From: Planomonospora parontospora
Lineage (GTDB): Bacteria > Actinomycetota > Actinomycetes > Streptosporangiales > Streptosporangiaceae
Reading direction: 5' to 3'
Assembly (NCBI GenBank): GCA_014647935.1
Contig: BMQD01000012.1
Span: 185,332-249,331, forward strand
Length of the DNA: 64,000 nt
Notes under the pieces: model-generated
Database searches by the model: none
Seen by the model: the letters and a program-made list of their open reading frames with translations, nothing else
Told to the model about the DNA's origin: nothing
Made by a program: the position numbers and the translations under genes
Part shown: positions 8,492-16,603 of the stretch, in pieces
How the letters are laid out: each line of letters opens with the position of its first letter
Numbering within the stretch: position 1 is the stretch's first letter

Positions 8492-8587
8492 GTCTATCTC
8501 CTTCGATAGGGGCAGAGCCGGAACCCGCACTGCACGGATCCCGCGTCGCCGAGATGAGCCCATCCGGAGGTGACCGGCAAACAAAAA

Positions 8588-8618
8588 TGCACCTGAAGAT
8601 TACATATCGTCAGGTGCA
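8588..8618. promoter_or_regulatory. TGCACCTGA-N13-TCAGGTGCA dyad upstream of csp
   Basis: Perfect 9-base inverted arms flank an AT-rich spacer (AGATTACATATCG). It lies 97-127 bases upstream of the csp start, inside the promoter or leader. It could be an operator or, if transcribed, an RNA hairpin of the cold-shock leader. The sequence does not decide between these. Confidence 0.45.
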
Positions 8619-8763
8619 CACAAAGTTTCATGGGTACCACAACTGCAACTGCATCCAGCTTAGCGTCCCCTGCATCGGAAGGCAAACCCGGACTCCGGCG
8701 CCCCGACCGGCCCGGAGCGTGGAGTGTCGTCGGCCGCAGCCGCAGACCGGCGACACCGTACCG

Positions 8764-9771
8764 TCAGCCCTCCGCATGCGCGGGACCGCCGGCCGGAGGC
8801 AGGCCGTACAGGACGGTGAGCGCGGCGGCCGTCTCGGCCATCGCCGCGCGCAGCTCGGGCGGCTCCAGCACTTCGACGTCGGTCCCCAGGCGCAGCAGCA
8901 GCCACCGGGCGTGCCGGATCGACTCGACCGGCAGGCGCAGCACCCTCCAGCCGCGCTCGTCGGGCGGCCCGGCGCAGGCGAGCGCGGCGTCGGCGGGGTC
9001 CTCCCCTACCGTGTAGCGCAGCAGGCCCTCCAGCCCCGGGGCCAGCCGGATCAGCGCGTGAGCGGTGTACATGCGCTCGCGGAAATCCACGGTGTAACGC
9101 GCCCAGAAGTCCGCGAGGTCGAACCCCTCGGGCCGTTCGAAGCACCCGTCGAGCACCTCTGCGGCCACGATCCGCGCCACCTTGTAGGTGCGCGGCGACT
9201 CCTCCCCCGGCGACGCCACCATGTACCACGACCCGCCCTTCAGCACGAGGCCGTACGGATGGACCAGGCGCTCCACGTCCTGCGGACCCCAGCGGCGGTA
9301 GGTCATCCGCACCGGGCGCTGCTCCCACACCGCCCTGGCGACCTCGCCCAGGAACGGCGCCTCCTCCGCGCTGCGGTACCACCCCGGAACGTCGAGGTGG
9401 AAGCGCTCACGCATCCGGGTGGCGTGGGAACGCGGTCCCGGCGGCAGCGCGGCCAGCAGCTTCAGCTCCGCGGCGGCGGCCACCTCGCCCAGCCCCAGCT
9501 CGGCCGCAGGCCCGGGCAGCGCCGCCAGGAACATCGAGGAGGCCTCCTCGGCCGTCAGCCCGTTCAGGCGGGTGCGGTAGCCGTCCAGGAGCCGGTAGCC
9601 CCCGGCGGGTCCGCGGTCGGCGTACACCGGCACCCCGGCCGACGACAGCGCCTCCACGTCCCGGTAGACCGTCCGGATCGAGACCTCCAGTTCCTCGGAG
9701 AGCTCGGCGGCCGTCATCCGTCCCCGCGTCTGCAGCAGGAGGAGGAGGGACAGGAGACGACTCGCACGCAT
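8764..9771 (-). CDS. WYL-domain transcriptional regulator (YafY type)
   Basis: 335 residues. The N-terminal HTH_11 winged helix reads MRASRLLSLLLLLQTRGRMT, AAELSEELEVSIRTVYRDVE. A linker with GPAGGYRLLDGYRTRLNGLT follows, then the WYL domain around residues 130-220, in which the W-x-L core appears as GSWYMVAS. A C-terminal WCX-like extension ends the protein. The start ATG 9771 is chosen because the extra upstream residues do not look like coding. WYL regulators sense ligands, probably nucleic-acid-derived, and are often autoregulated. It is divergent from the DeoR gene across a 53-base shared promoter. Confidence 0.88.
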   Translation of the reverse strand: MRASRLLSLLLLLQTRGRMTAAELSEELEVSIRTVYRDVEALSSAGVPVYADRGPAGGYRLLDGYRTRLNGLTAEEASSMFLAALPGPAAELGLGEVAAAAELKLLAALPPGPRSHATRMRERFHLDVPGWYRSAEEAPFLGEVARAVWEQRPVRMTYRRWGPQDVERLVHPYGLVLKGGSWYMVASPGEESPRTYKVARIVAAEVLDGCFERPEGFDLADFWARYTVDFRERMYTAHALIRLAPGLEGLLRYTVGEDPADAALACAGPPDERGWRVLRLPVESIRHARWLLLRLGTDVEVLEPPELRAAMAETAAALTVLYGLPPAGGPAHAEG

Positions 9772-9824
9772 GCGCCCATTCTCCCCGGTTGCCGTCCGAA
9801 CATCGACTGTGTTCAAATGAACGC
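9772..9824. promoter_or_regulatory. Compact divergent promoter of WYL and DeoR regulators
   Basis: Only 53 bases separate two divergent regulator starts. The segment contains GAACA-N7-TGTTC and, overlapping it, the near-palindrome GTTCAAATGAAC. Repeated TGTTC half sites are plausible for DeoR or WYL autoregulation. Confidence 0.45.
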
Positions 9825-10583
9825 ATGGAAAGTGCCGATCGCATCCACGCCATCATGACCGCCCTGCGGGCCTGTGACTCCGTCTCCGTCGCCGAGCTCG
9901 CGCTCGAGCACGCGGTCTCCGAGATGACCATCCGGCGCGACCTCGACGAGCTCGCCCAGCAGGGTGTGGTCAGGCGGGTGCGCGGAGGTGCGGTCAGTCT
10001 CCTGCTGCGCGGGGAGGAGTCCCCCTTCGCGGTCCGCGAGCGTGAGGCGGCGGAGGTCAAACGGCGCATCGCCGCCGAGGTGGCGTCACTGCTCTCCGAC
10101 GGGGAGGCCGTCCTGCTGGACTCCGGCACCACCGCCCTGGAGATCGCCCGCACGATCCGCGATCGCCGGATGACCGTCCTGCCGCTCTCCCTTCAGTCGG
10201 CCCACGAGCTCGGTACGGCACCGCGGATCCGCCTCGTCCTCCCCGGCGGCGAGGTCCGACCCGGCGAGCTCGACCTCACCGGTCCCCTCACCGAGGGCGC
10301 CATCCGCTCCCTGCGCTTCGACACGGCGGTCATCGGCTGCTGCGGCCTGTCCGCCGAGCACGGCCTGACCGCCTACGACCTGTCGGAGGTCGCCGTCAAG
10401 CAGGCCGCGATCGCCTCCGCCCGGCGCGTCGTCGTGGCCACCGACTCGAGCAAGTTCACCCGCACCGCCTTCGGCGCCGTCTGCCCCCTGGACCGCCTCG
10501 ACCTGGTCGTCACCGACGACGCGATCCCCCCGTCCGAGCACGACGCACTCACCGCCGCCGGTGTCACCGTCCGCACTGTCTGA
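9825..10583 (+). CDS. DeoR/GlpR family transcriptional regulator
   Basis: 252 residues, the family's usual size. The N-terminal HTH includes SVAELALEHAVSEMTIRRDL and LAQQGVVRRVRGGAV, the DeoR fingerprint. The C-terminal sugar-phosphate-binding DeoRC domain has LLDSGTTALEIA, GCCGLSAEHGLTAYD and ATDSSKF. It should repress a sugar-phosphate-responsive operon. It lies 44 bases before an MFS transporter in the same direction, so the transporter is its likely target. The start ATG 9825 was preferred over 9789, which would extend into the shared promoter. Confidence 0.92.
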   Translation: MESADRIHAIMTALRACDSVSVAELALEHAVSEMTIRRDLDELAQQGVVRRVRGGAVSLLLRGEESPFAVREREAAEVKRRIAAEVASLLSDGEAVLLDSGTTALEIARTIRDRRMTVLPLSLQSAHELGTAPRIRLVLPGGEVRPGELDLTGPLTEGAIRSLRFDTAVIGCCGLSAEHGLTAYDLSEVAVKQAAIASARRVVVATDSSKFTRTAFGAVCPLDRLDLVVTDDAIPPSEHDALTAAGVTVRTV

Positions 10584-10627
10584 TCCTGCAGCCGCGATAC
10601 AAGCGCACCGACGCCCCTGGAGCCCTC

Positions 10628-11797
10628 ATGACCCTCCTGCATGACGACCGGACCGCCCTGCGGCGCGGCCAGGTCGCCGTCTACCTGCTGTTCCTGCTCT
10701 CCGGCATGGCGATCGGCACCTGGACGGCCCGCATCCCGGCCATCAGAAACGACCTCGGTCTCGGCGACGGCCAGCTCAGCCTCGGCCTGCTCGGCATCGC
10801 GGCCGGGGCGATCACCGGCATGCAGGTGGTGGGCCGGCTGGTCGACCACTTCGGCAGCGTCAAGGTGATGCTGCCGATGGCCTTCGCGCAGAGCGTCGCC
10901 CTGATCCTGCCGGCCCTGGCCCCGAACCTGGCCGCCCTCACCCTCGCCCTGTTCGTCTTCGGCGCGGTCCACGGCACCCTCGACGTCGCGATGAACGCCA
11001 ACGCCGTCGAGATCGAGCGCGCCGCCGGCCGGTCCATCATGTCCTCCTTCCACGCCGTGTTCAGCATCGGCGGTTTCCTCGGCGCGGCCGTCGGCGGTCT
11101 CCTCGCTGCCGCCGCCCTCTCCCCCGCCCTCACCTTCCTCACCGTGGCCATCGCCATCGCGGGCCTGGCGCTCTGGGCCTCCCGCTGGGCGCTCACGGTG
11201 GACGGTGGACCCGCAGCCGCGGGCACGGACACCGGCCCGGGCCGCGCGGGCCGCGGCGTGCTCCTGCTGGGCGTGCTCGCCTTCTGCTGCATGATCGGGG
11301 AAGGCGCCGCCGCCGACTGGAGCTCGGTCTACCTGCACGAGCTCAGCGGCTCCGACGGCCTCGCCGCGGCCGCCTACGCGGCTTTCTCCGTCATGATGAC
11401 CGCCGGACGCCTCGCCGGGGACCGCCTCGCCGCCGTGCTCGGCCCGGTCGTCCTGGTCCGCGGCTGCGGCCTCCTGGCCGCAGCCGGCCTCGGCACCGCT
11501 CTGTTGGTGAACCTGCCGATGGCCGGAGTGATCGGTTTCGCCTGTTTCGGCGCGGGCCTGTCCTGCATCGTCCCTCAGGTCTTCTCGGCGGCGGGCCGCC
11601 ATGATCCGGTCCACGCGGGCCGCTCGCTGGCGCGGGTGGCGAGTCTCGGTTACGCCGGTTTCCTCACCGGCCCGGTGCTGATCGGCGGGGCGGCGGAGGT
11701 CTTCGGTCTCTCGCGTGCGCTGGCCGTTCCCGTTCTGTTGGCGTTCTTCGTGGCTCTGGCCGCTTCAGTTGTACAAACCATTCCCTTTACAAAGTAG
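10628..11797 (+). CDS. MFS transporter, YbjJ-like (paralogue of the one at 3952)
   Basis: 389 residues with 12 predicted membrane helices. It shares the signature segments of the 3952-5154 gene: TARIPAIRNDLGLGDGQLSL, GRLVDHFGS, TLDVAMNANAVEIERAAGRS, MSSFHAVFSIGG, GEGAAADWSSVYL and CIVPQVFSAAGRHDP. GGAG lies upstream of the ATG. It follows the DeoR regulator and is probably co-transcribed with it. The pair arose by duplication or independent recruitment, and each copy is wired to a different regulator class. Substrate unknown. Confidence 0.9.
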   Translation: MTLLHDDRTALRRGQVAVYLLFLLSGMAIGTWTARIPAIRNDLGLGDGQLSLGLLGIAAGAITGMQVVGRLVDHFGSVKVMLPMAFAQSVALILPALAPNLAALTLALFVFGAVHGTLDVAMNANAVEIERAAGRSIMSSFHAVFSIGGFLGAAVGGLLAAAALSPALTFLTVAIAIAGLALWASRWALTVDGGPAAAGTDTGPGRAGRGVLLLGVLAFCCMIGEGAAADWSSVYLHELSGSDGLAAAAYAAFSVMMTAGRLAGDRLAAVLGPVVLVRGCGLLAAAGLGTALLVNLPMAGVIGFACFGAGLSCIVPQVFSAAGRHDPVHAGRSLARVASLGYAGFLTGPVLIGGAAEVFGLSRALAVPVLLAFFVALAASVVQTIPFTK

Positions 11798-11824
11798 ATC
11801 ATTCAATTCGCCACACCACCGTCT

Positions 11825-11950
11825 CGGGAGCGGGTTCAGGCGGGGTCCGGGCCGACGCGGGATACCGGCCGGCCTCCACGGCCGCCGGTGGCGGTGCGAT
11901 GCGCCGGCGGTGTCCGGCAGCGCGCCGGACACCGCCTGAACCCGTTCCCG
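11825..11950. terminator. Long inverted repeat with two alternative stems between convergent genes
   Basis: Arms 11825-11850 and 11925-11950 match at 24 of 26 positions around a 74-base loop. Inside the loop, 11906-11918 forms a perfect 13-base stem with 11924-11936, which uses part of the same right arm, so the two hairpins exclude each other. The site lies between the ends of the MFS gene and the convergent exporter gene, so bidirectional termination is the simplest role. Confidence 0.65.
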
Positions 11951-11961
11951 GCCTCCTCCGA

Positions 11962-12729
11962 TCAGGCGGCTAGGAACCGGTCGTAGCCGAGTTTCGCGAC
12001 CATCGCGGCAACCACGCACAGCAGGACGATCCGCACGAACTTCGCTCCCCTGCGCAGCGCCATCCGTGCGCCGAGCTGGGCTCCGGCGATGTTGCACGCG
12101 GCCATCGCCAGGCCGAGGAGCCACAGCACCTCCCCCTGGAACCCGAAGACCAGCAGCGCCCCCACGTTCGTGCAGAAGTTGATGATCTTCGAGTGGGCCG
12201 AGCCGTCCACGAAGTCCATGCCGAGGATCACCGTGAAGGCGATGATCAGGAAAGTGCCCGTGCCCGGGCCGATGATGCCGTCGTAGAAGGCGATGCCCAC
12301 CCCGGTGACACCGATAGCCGTCAGCGTCCGGGCCCGGGTGCCCAGTTGGGGCTGGGGGCGGGTGCCGAGGGCTGGCCGGAAGGTGACGAACATCGCCACC
12401 GCCACCAGGACGACCATCACCAGCGGGATCAGCGCCTCCTTCGAGATCAGCGTCACAGCCGAGGCGCCGAGCCCGGACAGGAGCACCGCGGCCAGCCCGG
12501 CGGGGACCGCCACCCGCTTGTCGATCTTCGTGGTGAGGGCGTAGGTGACGGCCGCCGAGGCCGTACCGAAGACGGAGGAGAACTTGTTGGTGGCCATCGC
12601 CTGGATCGGCGGCACCCCCGCCACCAGCAGAGCGGGGAGCTGCACCAGGCCTCCCCCGCCGACCACGGCGTCGATCCAGCCCGCCCCGGCAGCGGCCACC
12701 ATCAGCAGCACGACCTGCCATATGTCCAT
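11962..12729 (-). CDS. TSUP family (TauE/SafE-like) membrane exporter
   Basis: 255 residues with about eight membrane helices in two related halves. The family signature GAGWIDAVVGGGGLVQLPALL is at the N-terminus and is echoed by GVGIAFYDGIIGPGTGTFLI in the second half. It also carries ATNKFSSVFGTASAAVTY. TSUP proteins export sulfite, sulfonates or related anions; the substrate here is undefined. The start ATG 12729 follows GGGGGA. It stands alone, with a terminator on its 3' side and the IclR gene divergent upstream, so IclR regulation is possible. Confidence 0.9.
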   Translation of the reverse strand: MDIWQVVLLMVAAAGAGWIDAVVGGGGLVQLPALLVAGVPPIQAMATNKFSSVFGTASAAVTYALTTKIDKRVAVPAGLAAVLLSGLGASAVTLISKEALIPLVMVVLVAVAMFVTFRPALGTRPQPQLGTRARTLTAIGVTGVGIAFYDGIIGPGTGTFLIIAFTVILGMDFVDGSAHSKIINFCTNVGALLVFGFQGEVLWLLGLAMAACNIAGAQLGARMALRRGAKFVRIVLLCVVAAMVAKLGYDRFLAA

Positions 12730-12859
12730 ACATATCCCCCGAAATCACATATCCGCCGGCCAGAGCGTACCGACCGCTTCCCCAGGGGCAGGACGGCGGC
12801 TCAGACTGCGGACGACCCGGGGGCTCCCCGTCCGGGCGGCAGGGAGGAGCGTGAGGTAG

Positions 12860-12888
12860 CGTTCACTTCCGCTCAGCGGAAGTGAACG
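12860..12888. promoter_or_regulatory. IclR-type operator (13-base arms, 3-base spacer)
   Basis: CGTTCACTTCCGC-TCA-GCGGAAGTGAACG is a perfect dyad. It is located 49-77 bases upstream of the IclR start and also upstream of the divergent TSUP gene. Its TTCCGCT-N-GCGGAA core resembles operators reported for IclR-family proteins, so autoregulation is likely. Confidence 0.7.
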
Positions 12889-12936
12889 GGTGGATCCCCG
12901 CGACGGGTCCCGCCGTGAGACCACGGGGAGGGCGCG

Positions 12937-13713
12937 GTGCCCGGTGGCGCACGCCAGGCCGGGCGGTCGGTCACCTCTCGCGTCCTGGCCGTTCTCGGCG
13001 CCTTCGACGCTGAGCATCCCCGGCTCACCCTGACCGAGATCGCCCGGCGCAGCGGAATGGCTCTGAGCACCGTCCACCGGCTGGTCGGCGAGCTGGAGGC
13101 CTGGCAGGCGCTCACCCGCGCCCCGGACGGGCGCTTCCACGTGGGCCTGCGGCTGTGGGAGCTCGGGCAGCTCGCCCCCGGCCCCCTCCAGCAGGTCGCG
13201 CGCCCCTGGTTGCAGGAGCTGTTCGGCAGCACCGGCGAGAACGTCCACCTGGCCGTCCGCGACGGCTTCGAGGTCCTCTACGTGGACAAGGTGCACGGCA
13301 GGCGGGCGGTGCCGATCGTCTCGCGCGTCGGCGGACGCCTGCCCATGCACCCCACCGGCGTCGGCAAGGCGCTGCTCGCCTTCGAACCGGACCGGGTCGT
13401 CGCCTCCTATCTATCGCGCCCCCTGGAGAGGCCCACCCCGCACACCATCACCGAGCCCGGGCGCCTGGCCCGCGAACTGCGCCAGGTGCGCGAGCGCGGC
13501 TACGCGGTCACCCACGAGGAGATGACGCTCGGCTCGTGCTCTGCGGCCGCCCCCGTGCTGGTGGACGGCAGGCCCGTGGCGGCCGTCGGGATCGTCGTCT
13601 CCTCCCGCCGCGCCCGGGAGATGCAACGCCTGGTCGAGCCGATCCTGGTCGTCGCCGGGCACATCTCCGACGCCTACCGGACCGCTCTGGCTGCTCCGCA
13701 GCCGCCGCAGTGA
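12937..13713 (+). CDS. IclR family transcriptional regulator
   Basis: 258 residues. The N-terminal HTH_IclR reads VTSRVLAVLGAFDAEHPRLT, LTEIARRSGMALSTVHRLVG. The C-terminal effector domain has LAVRDGFEVLYVDKVHG, LPMHPTGVGKALLAF, RERGYAVTHEEMTLGSCSAA and PVLVDGRPVAAVGIVV. The start is GTG 12937. A perfect dyad lies in its own promoter. The targets could be itself, the divergent TSUP gene, or distant catabolic genes; the convergent alpha-glucosidase operon has its own LacI regulator. Confidence 0.92.
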   Translation: MPGGARQAGRSVTSRVLAVLGAFDAEHPRLTLTEIARRSGMALSTVHRLVGELEAWQALTRAPDGRFHVGLRLWELGQLAPGPLQQVARPWLQELFGSTGENVHLAVRDGFEVLYVDKVHGRRAVPIVSRVGGRLPMHPTGVGKALLAFEPDRVVASYLSRPLERPTPHTITEPGRLARELRQVRERGYAVTHEEMTLGSCSAAAPVLVDGRPVAAVGIVVSSRRAREMQRLVEPILVVAGHISDAYRTALAAPQPPQ

Positions 13714-13725
13714 GCGACCGCCACG

Positions 13726-13772
13726 CTGAGCGGCCGTCGCACTGAGCGGCCGTCGCACTGAGCGGCCGTCGA
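13726..13772. repeat. Three tandem copies of a 16-base repeat
   Basis: CTGAGCGGCCGTCGCA occurs three times head to tail (the last slightly short) right after the IclR stop. A second short duplication, GAGGGACACT twice, lies at about 13800-13819. Confidence 0.7.
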
Positions 13773-13869
13773 TCGGCGGAGGAGCCTGAGGGGTATACCG
13801 AGGGACACTGAGGGACACTGGCGGACATCAGGTGACATCGAGGGACGGGGGCGGGACCTTGAGCGACGC

Positions 13870-13917
13870 GGACACCACCGGCCCGAACCGGCGACCGGCC
13901 GGGTCCGGCCGGTGTCC
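13870..13917. terminator. Probable terminator between IclR and alpha-glucosidase genes
   Basis: GGACACC-a-CCGGCC pairs with GGCCGGTGTCC at 13907-13917, and an inner alternative, ACCGGCCGG-gt-CCGGCCGGT, lies at 13894-13913. The genes on either side converge here. Confidence 0.45.
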
Positions 13918-13940
13918 AGGCCGCTCCCGCGTGGCAGGGC

Positions 13941-15566
13941 TCAGCCGGTGCGGAGCCACACGGCGGTGTCGGCGGGCAGCCGGTCGCCGTCGAGCGGGCC
14001 GCTGGACAGCAGCACGGCCCCGTGCGGCGGGAGCCGTACCGGGTCGGGGCCCAGGTTGACCACGCAGGCCAGGCCGGACTCGCGGGTGAAGGCGAGCACG
14101 TCCGCACCGGCCTCCAGCCAGCGCAGCACGCCGTCGCCGAGCTCGGCGCGGCGGATGCGCAGCGCCCGCCGGTAGAGGTTGAGCATGGAGCCGGGGTCGG
14201 CGGCCTGCGCCTCGGCCGTCAGGTCCTTCCAGGAGGCCGGCTGGGGCAGCCACGGCTCCCCCGTGCCGAACCCGAACGGCGGCTCCTGCCCCGACCAGGG
14301 CAGCGGCACCCGGCAGCCGTCCCGGCCGGGGACCGTGCGCCCCGATCGGGTCCAGATGGGGTCCTGGCGCAGCTCGCCGGGGATGTCATCGACCTCGGGC
14401 AGGCCGAGCTCCTCCCCCTGGTAGACGTAGGCGCTGCCGGGCAGTGCCAGCGCGAGCAGCGCCGCGGCCCTGGCCCTGCGCTCCCCCAGCACCGCATCGG
14501 ACGGGGCGCCGTCGCGGCGGTCGGCGTGCGAGAAGGAGGTGACCCGCCGGCCGTACCTCGTCACCGGGCGGGGCACGTCGTGGTTGGACAGCACCCAGGT
14601 CGGCGGGGCGCCGATCGGCACGTGGGTGGCCAGGGTCAGCTCGATCGAGGCCCGCAGCTCCCGGGCGTCCCAGGCCCGCCCCAGGAAGTCGAAGTTGAAC
14701 GCGGTGTGCATCTCGTCGGGACGCAGGTAGCGCGCGAACCGCTCCTGGTCGGGCAGCCACACCTCGCCGATCAGGATCCGGCCCTCGTAGGAGTCGGTGA
14801 TGCGCCGCCAGCCCCGGTAGATCTCGTGCACGCCGTCGAGGTCGCCGTCGGCGCCGGTGGGGCTGTCGAAGTCCTTGACGATCAGTGCGGCCGAGTCGAT
14901 CCGGATGCCGTCCACACCCCGGTCGAGCCAGAAGCGCAGCACGTCGTGGAACTCCGCCACGACCTCGGGGGCGTCCCAGTTGAAGTCGGGCTGTCCCGGG
15001 TCGAACAGGTGCAGGTACCACTGGCCGTCGGCGACCCGCGTCCAGGCGGGCCCGCCGAAGATGGACCGCCAGTCGTTGGGCGGCAGGCCGCCCCGGCCGT
15101 CCCTGAACCAGAACCGTTCCCGCTCCGGCGAGCCGGGCCCGGCCGCCAGCGCCCGGACGAACCACTCCTGCTCCACCGAGCCGTGGTTGGGCACGATGTC
15201 GATGATCGTCCGGATGCCGAGGGAGTGGGCCTCCTCGATGAGCTTCTCCGCCTCGGCGAGGGTGCCGAAGACGGGGTCGATGTCGCGGTAGTCGGCTACG
15301 TCGTAGCCGCCGTCGGCCATCGGCGAGGGGTACCAGGGGTTGAGCCAGATCGCGTCGGCGCCGAGCTCCGCCAGGTACGGCAGACGGGCCCGCAGGCCGG
15401 CCAGGTCGCCGATCCCGTCGCCGTTGCCGTCGGCGAAGCTGCGCAGGTAGACCTGGTAGATCGCGGCGCCCCGCCACCACGCTCCCTCCTCCGTCCCCCT
15501 CTGCGGGGCCGTCCCGGCCGACGTGGCGGGGGCCGGGGTCGTCCCCGGAATGGCACTGCCGGACAT
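13941..15566 (-). CDS. GH13 alpha-glucosidase
   Basis: 541 residues; a cytoplasmic glycoside hydrolase of the alpha-amylase superfamily, oligo-1,6/alpha-glucosidase type. The four conserved regions are visible: DIVPNH (I), GIRIDSA with the nucleophile Asp (II), IGEVW with the acid/base Glu (III) and VLSNHD with the transition-state Asp (IV). The entry AAIYQVYLRSFADGNGDGIG and the calcium-site-like DGNGDGIGD loop are typical. There is no signal peptide, consistent with hydrolysis after import. The start ATG 15566 removes a long upstream non-coding extension. It is the last gene of the binding protein-permease-permease operon. Confidence 0.93.
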   Translation of the reverse strand: MSGSAIPGTTPAPATSAGTAPQRGTEEGAWWRGAAIYQVYLRSFADGNGDGIGDLAGLRARLPYLAELGADAIWLNPWYPSPMADGGYDVADYRDIDPVFGTLAEAEKLIEEAHSLGIRTIIDIVPNHGSVEQEWFVRALAAGPGSPERERFWFRDGRGGLPPNDWRSIFGGPAWTRVADGQWYLHLFDPGQPDFNWDAPEVVAEFHDVLRFWLDRGVDGIRIDSAALIVKDFDSPTGADGDLDGVHEIYRGWRRITDSYEGRILIGEVWLPDQERFARYLRPDEMHTAFNFDFLGRAWDARELRASIELTLATHVPIGAPPTWVLSNHDVPRPVTRYGRRVTSFSHADRRDGAPSDAVLGERRARAAALLALALPGSAYVYQGEELGLPEVDDIPGELRQDPIWTRSGRTVPGRDGCRVPLPWSGQEPPFGFGTGEPWLPQPASWKDLTAEAQAADPGSMLNLYRRALRIRRAELGDGVLRWLEAGADVLAFTRESGLACVVNLGPDPVRLPPHGAVLLSSGPLDGDRLPADTAVWLRTG

Positions 15567-15619
15567 GCTGCAGCAACTCCTTGTGGTCGTGGTCGTGGGC
15601 GGGTGGCGGGTGGCGGAGC

Positions 15620-16603
15620 TCAGCCCTTGAGGCCGCCGGCGGTCAGGCCGGCCATGATCTGCCGCTGGAAGACGAAGAAGACGACGATGGTCGGGATGCT
15701 GGCTATCACCAGGGAGGCGATGAGCACGTTCTGCGGCATCTGCGCCGACAGCGAGGCGATGCCGATGCTCACCGACATCTTCTCGTTGTCCGGTAGCACG
15801 AGCAGCGGCCAGACGAAGTCCCGCCAGACGTTCACCACGGTGAGGATGGACACGACGCCGAGGATCGGCCGGGAGACCGGCATCACGATCGACCAGAGGA
15901 TCCGCCCCGGGGAGGCCCCGTCGATCTCGGCGGCCTCGAGCAGTTCCCCGGGGATCGAGTCGAAGAAGCGCTTGAGCAGGAAGATGTTGAACCCGTTGGC
16001 CGCGGCCGGCAGCCAGATCGCCCACGGGGTGTTCAGCAGGTCCCAGCCGAGGATCGGCAGGTCCTTCACCGTCAGGTAGGCGGGGAGCATGATGACCATC
16101 GGCGGGATCATGAGCGTGGCCAGCATCAGGCCCAGGACGAGCCTGCCGAGCACGGGCCGCAGCTTGGACAGCGCGTAGGCCGCCGTGACGTCGATCGCGA
16201 GCGTGAACAGCCAGGCTCCGCCGGCGTACAGGGCGGTGTTGCCGAGCAGCAGGCCCAGGTCCAGCAGTTCCCACGCCTCCAGGTACGCCTCCAGGGTGAA
16301 CCGGGGCGGCAGGAGGCTCGGCGGGATCCGCAGGAGGTCCTCGGTCGACTTCATCGCGCCGGTGACCATCCAGTACAACGGGAAGACGAAGACCGCGGTG
16401 AAGCCCGTCACCACCGTGACCAGCACGGTCCAGTAGACGGTCCTGCCCCTGCGGGAGTTGAGCTGGTGCGGTGAGACCGCCGTGCGGAACTCCGTCGGGA
16501 TGGGTCTGCGGGGTCGCGAGGCCCTCCCCTGCTTCCGGGGGCGGCGGCCGGGATCGGCGGGGGCGCCGGGGGGACGCCCCGGGGCGGTGGTGAGTTCGGT
16601 CAT
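15620..16603 (-). CDS. Carbohydrate ABC transporter permease (MalG type)
   Basis: 327 residues with a long basic N-terminal tail and six membrane helices. The EAA loop that contacts the ATPase is ELLEAAEIDGASPGRILWSI, followed by VMPVSRPILGV. The first helix ends in VFPLYWMVTGAMKS, a MalG hallmark. The start ATG 16603 overlaps the previous permease stop (ATGA). The C-terminus QRQIMAGLTAGGLKG matches the family ending. It forms the membrane channel with the 16600-17532 permease. Confidence 0.93.
   Translation of the reverse strand: MTELTTAPGRPPGAPADPGRRPRKQGRASRPRRPIPTEFRTAVSPHQLNSRRGRTVYWTVLVTVVTGFTAVFVFPLYWMVTGAMKSTEDLLRIPPSLLPPRFTLEAYLEAWELLDLGLLLGNTALYAGGAWLFTLAIDVTAAYALSKLRPVLGRLVLGLMLATLMIPPMVIMLPAYLTVKDLPILGWDLLNTPWAIWLPAAANGFNIFLLKRFFDSIPGELLEAAEIDGASPGRILWSIVMPVSRPILGVVSILTVVNVWRDFVWPLLVLPDNEKMSVSIGIASLSAQMPQNVLIASLVIASIPTIVVFFVFQRQIMAGLTAGGLKG

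Noticed and set aside
13726-13772. Considered as a replication iteron cluster
   Set aside because: Only three copies, no Rep gene and no AT-rich region beside it.
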